From Mycobacterium intracellulare ATCC 13950 (GTDB taxonomy: Bacteria; Actinomycetota; Actinomycetes; Mycobacteriales; Mycobacteriaceae): a stretch of DNA of 64,000 nt. The DNA lies in assembly GCF_000277125.1 (NCBI RefSeq), contig NC_016946.1, forward strand, positions 3,658,001-3,722,000, read 5' to 3'. A program made the translations under genes and the position numbers. Positions 62,247-64,000 of the stretch are shown here, one piece after another. The notes below the pieces were generated by a model. That model was not told where the DNA came from, did not search any database, and saw nothing but the letters and a program-made list of their open reading frames with translations. The stretch's first letter is position 1, and each line of letters begins with the position of its first letter.

Positions 62247-64000
62247 GGGTCTATCACGTCGTCCAGCTCGAACGTGGTGGCCGCCCGCAACGCTTTGCCG
62301 TGCTCGTAGGCGGCGGCCACGAGGCGATCGAAGAGACTCTGCCGTTCGGCGGGATCGCCTGAATTTTCCGCCGCGGCCAATTCCTTGCTGTAGCCAAGGC
62401 GCACAGCGCCTTCCAATCCCATGCCGCCGATCTCGCCGGTCGGCCAGGCGATGGTGAACTGGGGCGCTCGGAAGGAGCCGGCGGCCATCGCCATCGCGCC
62501 GAGCCCGTATGCCTTGCGCAAGATGATCATGCCCAGCGGCACCGTCAGCCGCGCGCCGAGTACGAACATGCGGCCGAAGCGGCGCACCGCCGCCTGGGTC
62601 TCCGCGTCAGGACCCACCATGAAGCCGGGGGTATCGCACAGCGAAATCACCGGCAGCCCAAACGATTCGCACAGGGCCAGGAAGTCGCCCGCCTTGTCGG
62701 CCGCCTCGGCATCGATCGCGCCGCCCAGGTGGTGGGTGCTGTTGGCGATCAGCCCGTACGGCACCCCTTCGACGCGCACCAGCGCGGTGACGATGCCCAC
62801 GCCGTAGTCTGCCCGCAGCTGAAGGACCGATCCGACGTCGACGATCGCCTCGATCGCCCGGTGCACGTCGTAGGCGCGTAACCGGTTCTGAGGCACCACA
62901 TGCCGGGCCAGCCGGGGGTCGGGCGCTTCCCACTCACCCAGGCTGCCCTGAAAGTAGGACAGGTACTGCTTGGCCAGCGCCACGGCGTGCGCCTCGTCCC
63001 GGGCGACCAGGCCGACCACGCCGTTGCGGCGCTGCACACCGATCGGCCCGATCGCCTCCGGCGGGTACACGCCCAGCCCGCCGCCCTCGATCATCGCCGG
63101 CCCGCCCATCCCGATGTTGGCGTCCGGCGTGGCGATGATCACGTCGCAGACCCCGGCCAGGGCGGCGTTGCCGGCAAAGCATCGGCCGGACACGATCGAC
63201 ACCAGCGGCACCTCGCCGCGCAGCCCGGCCAGCATCCGGAAGGTCGGCACGTCCAGCCCGGCAGCGCCGCCGACGTCGGTGTCGCCCGGACGGCCCCCGC
63301 CGCCCTCGGCGAACAGCACCACGGGCAGTCGCTTGCGCGCGGCCAGGTCGAAGGCGCGATCGGTTTTGGCGTGGTTGCGCATGCCCTGCGTGCCGGCCAG
63401 CACGGTGTAGTCGTAGGACACCACGACGGCCTCGGCGGCGGCCCGCCCGAACCGCTCCGCGCCGATGGTCGCCAGGCCGGCGACCAGGCCGTCGGCCGGG
63501 GTGTTGGCGATCAGGTCCTCTTCGGAACGGCGGCTGCGCTGCGCCGCGATGGCCAACGCGCCGTATTCGACGAAGCTGCCGGGATCGACCAGATCGGCGA
63601 TGTTCTCCCGCGCGGTGCGGCGGCCCTGCTGGTGCCGCTTGGCGACGGCCGCCGCACGGCCCTCGTCCAGGGTGAGCGCGTGGCGCCGCGTCACCTCGTC
63701 GAGGTCGGCGCGAGGCCGGTCGAGATCGGTTGCGGCCCTCGCGGATTCTCCGCCGTCCCCCGCGTCCGTGCGGGTGAAGATCAGCAGCGGGTCGCCGGTG
63801 CCGACGACCTGCCCGGGCGTCACCAGAATCCGGACGGTCCGCAGCGCGTCCGGCGCGACGAGCACGTGCTGCATCTTCATCGCCTCCAGGACGACCAGTT
63901 GGCTTCCGGCGGCGTACTGCGCCCCCTCGGGCGCCACCTCGACCACGGTGCCGGCCAGCTGCGCGCGCAGCGCGTCCTCGCCGGGATAGAGCTCGACCTC
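62204..64000 (-). CDS. Biotin-dependent acyl-CoA carboxylase, BCCP + carboxyltransferase, N-terminus cut by window
   Basis: The visible 598 residues are open to the window edge (64000), so the start and probably a biotin carboxylase domain lie outside. The biotin carboxyl carrier domain includes the biotinylated Lys in LVVLEAMKMQHVLVAP. Then follow the two crotonase-like carboxyltransferase halves: GSFVEYGALAIAAQRSRRSE, VVSYDYTVLAGTQGMRNHAK, SGRCFAGNAALAGVCDVIIA and, in the second half, GLPVISLCDTPGFMVGPDAE and GSFRAPQFTIAWPTGEIGGM. Such BC-BCCP-CT fusions of about 1,050 residues occur in mycobacteria. Acyl-CoA substrate not determinable. The 3' end forms a long hairpin. Confidence 0.9.
   Translation of the reverse strand, partial: EVELYPGEDALRAQLAGTVVEVAPEGAQYAAGSQLVVLEAMKMQHVLVAPDALRTVRILVTPGQVVGTGDPLLIFTRTDAGDGGESARAATDLDRPRADLDEVTRRHALTLDEGRAAAVAKRHQQGRRTARENIADLVDPGSFVEYGALAIAAQRSRRSEEDLIANTPADGLVAGLATIGAERFGRAAAEAVVVSYDYTVLAGTQGMRNHAKTDRAFDLAARKRLPVVLFAEGGGGRPGDTDVGGAAGLDVPTFRMLAGLRGEVPLVSIVSGRCFAGNAALAGVCDVIIATPDANIGMGGPAMIEGGGLGVYPPEAIGPIGVQRRNGVVGLVARDEAHAVALAKQYLSYFQGSLGEWEAPDPRLARHVVPQNRLRAYDVHRAIEAIVDVGSVLQLRADYGVGIVTALVRVEGVPYGLIANSTHHLGGAIDAEAADKAGDFLALCESFGLPVISLCDTPGFMVGPDAETQAAVRRFGRMFVLGARLTVPLGMIILRKAYGLGAMAMAAGSFRAPQFTIAWPTGEIGGMGLEGAVRLGYSKELAAAENSGDPAERQSLFDRLVAAAYEHGKALRAATTFELDDVIDPSASRAWITRLSGG

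Overview
The window reads as a chromosomal segment of a slow-growing, non-tuberculous Mycobacterium, most likely of the M. avium complex or a near relative. The base composition is very GC-rich. Nearly every gene has a recognisable counterpart, in the same order, in the M. tuberculosis stretch Rv2692 to Rv2766c. The main differences from M. tuberculosis recalled from memory are: an intein-free recA, an IS481-family insertion after ideR, an added secreted serine protease, no hsd/vapBC block between thyX and dfrA, and an added fatty-acid/carboxylase block at the right end. The species call is inference; the genus call is strong.

Layout. 0-6.3 kb: end of a TrkA-type K+ regulator, small conserved actinobacterial genes, dut, and a divergent pair (DUF4193 / cei) around a near-perfect CRP palindrome, then suhB. 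6.4-13.8 kb: ppgK, the two sigma-70 genes sigA and sigB, and ideR, with small zinc-ribbon-like and membrane proteins between them. 13.85-14.95 kb: a frameshifted IS481-family element plus a possible second transposase tail. 15-22.5 kb: DUF4192, sthA, a serine-protease lipoprotein, PAC2, hydrolase, PhzF, nitrobindin and nrdR. 22.6-26.4 kb: the SOS pair chiZ/lexA and a large LGFP-repeat envelope protein. 26.7-38.5 kb: fadE20, hflX-dapF-miaA, a DMT transporter, DUF349, miaB, recX-recA. 38.7-44.9 kb: FhuF-like and flavin reductases, a glycosyltransferase, ephG, and the clgR-pspA-pspM envelope-stress operon. 44.9-57.8 kb: pgsA3, argA, ftsK, SDR and methyltransferase genes, thyX-dapA-rnj, a YcaQ-like glycosylase, a DivIVA-like coiled-coil protein, and thyA-dfrA. 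57.9-64 kb: dienelactone hydrolase, an SDR-ACAD-ACAD operon, a Cys/Gly-repeat secreted peptide, and a biotin carboxylase-type enzyme cut by the window end.

How the parts fit. Three themes recur. (1) DNA damage: lexA, chiZ and recA carry LexA boxes, and recA also has a perfect RecA-NDp (PafBC-type) promoter; recX, a YcaQ-like glycosylase and nrdR add to this. (2) Envelope stress: sigB and clgR carry the same ECF-type promoter (GGGAAC, 17 bp, CGTT), and the psp genes, cei, ftsK and chiZ act on the envelope. (3) Nucleotide and folate supply: dut, thyX, thyA, dfrA and nrdR. Many promoters place a TANNNT box 5-9 bp before the start codon, suggesting leaderless mRNAs. Several convergent gene ends form hairpins that contain the stop codons.

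No tRNA, rRNA, CRISPR array, prophage or obvious novel defence island was seen. The most unusual items are the regulatory architectures, the possible second IS remnant, the 26-bp tandem repeat after sthA, the ideR mini-ORF, and the secreted CGSG-repeat peptide.
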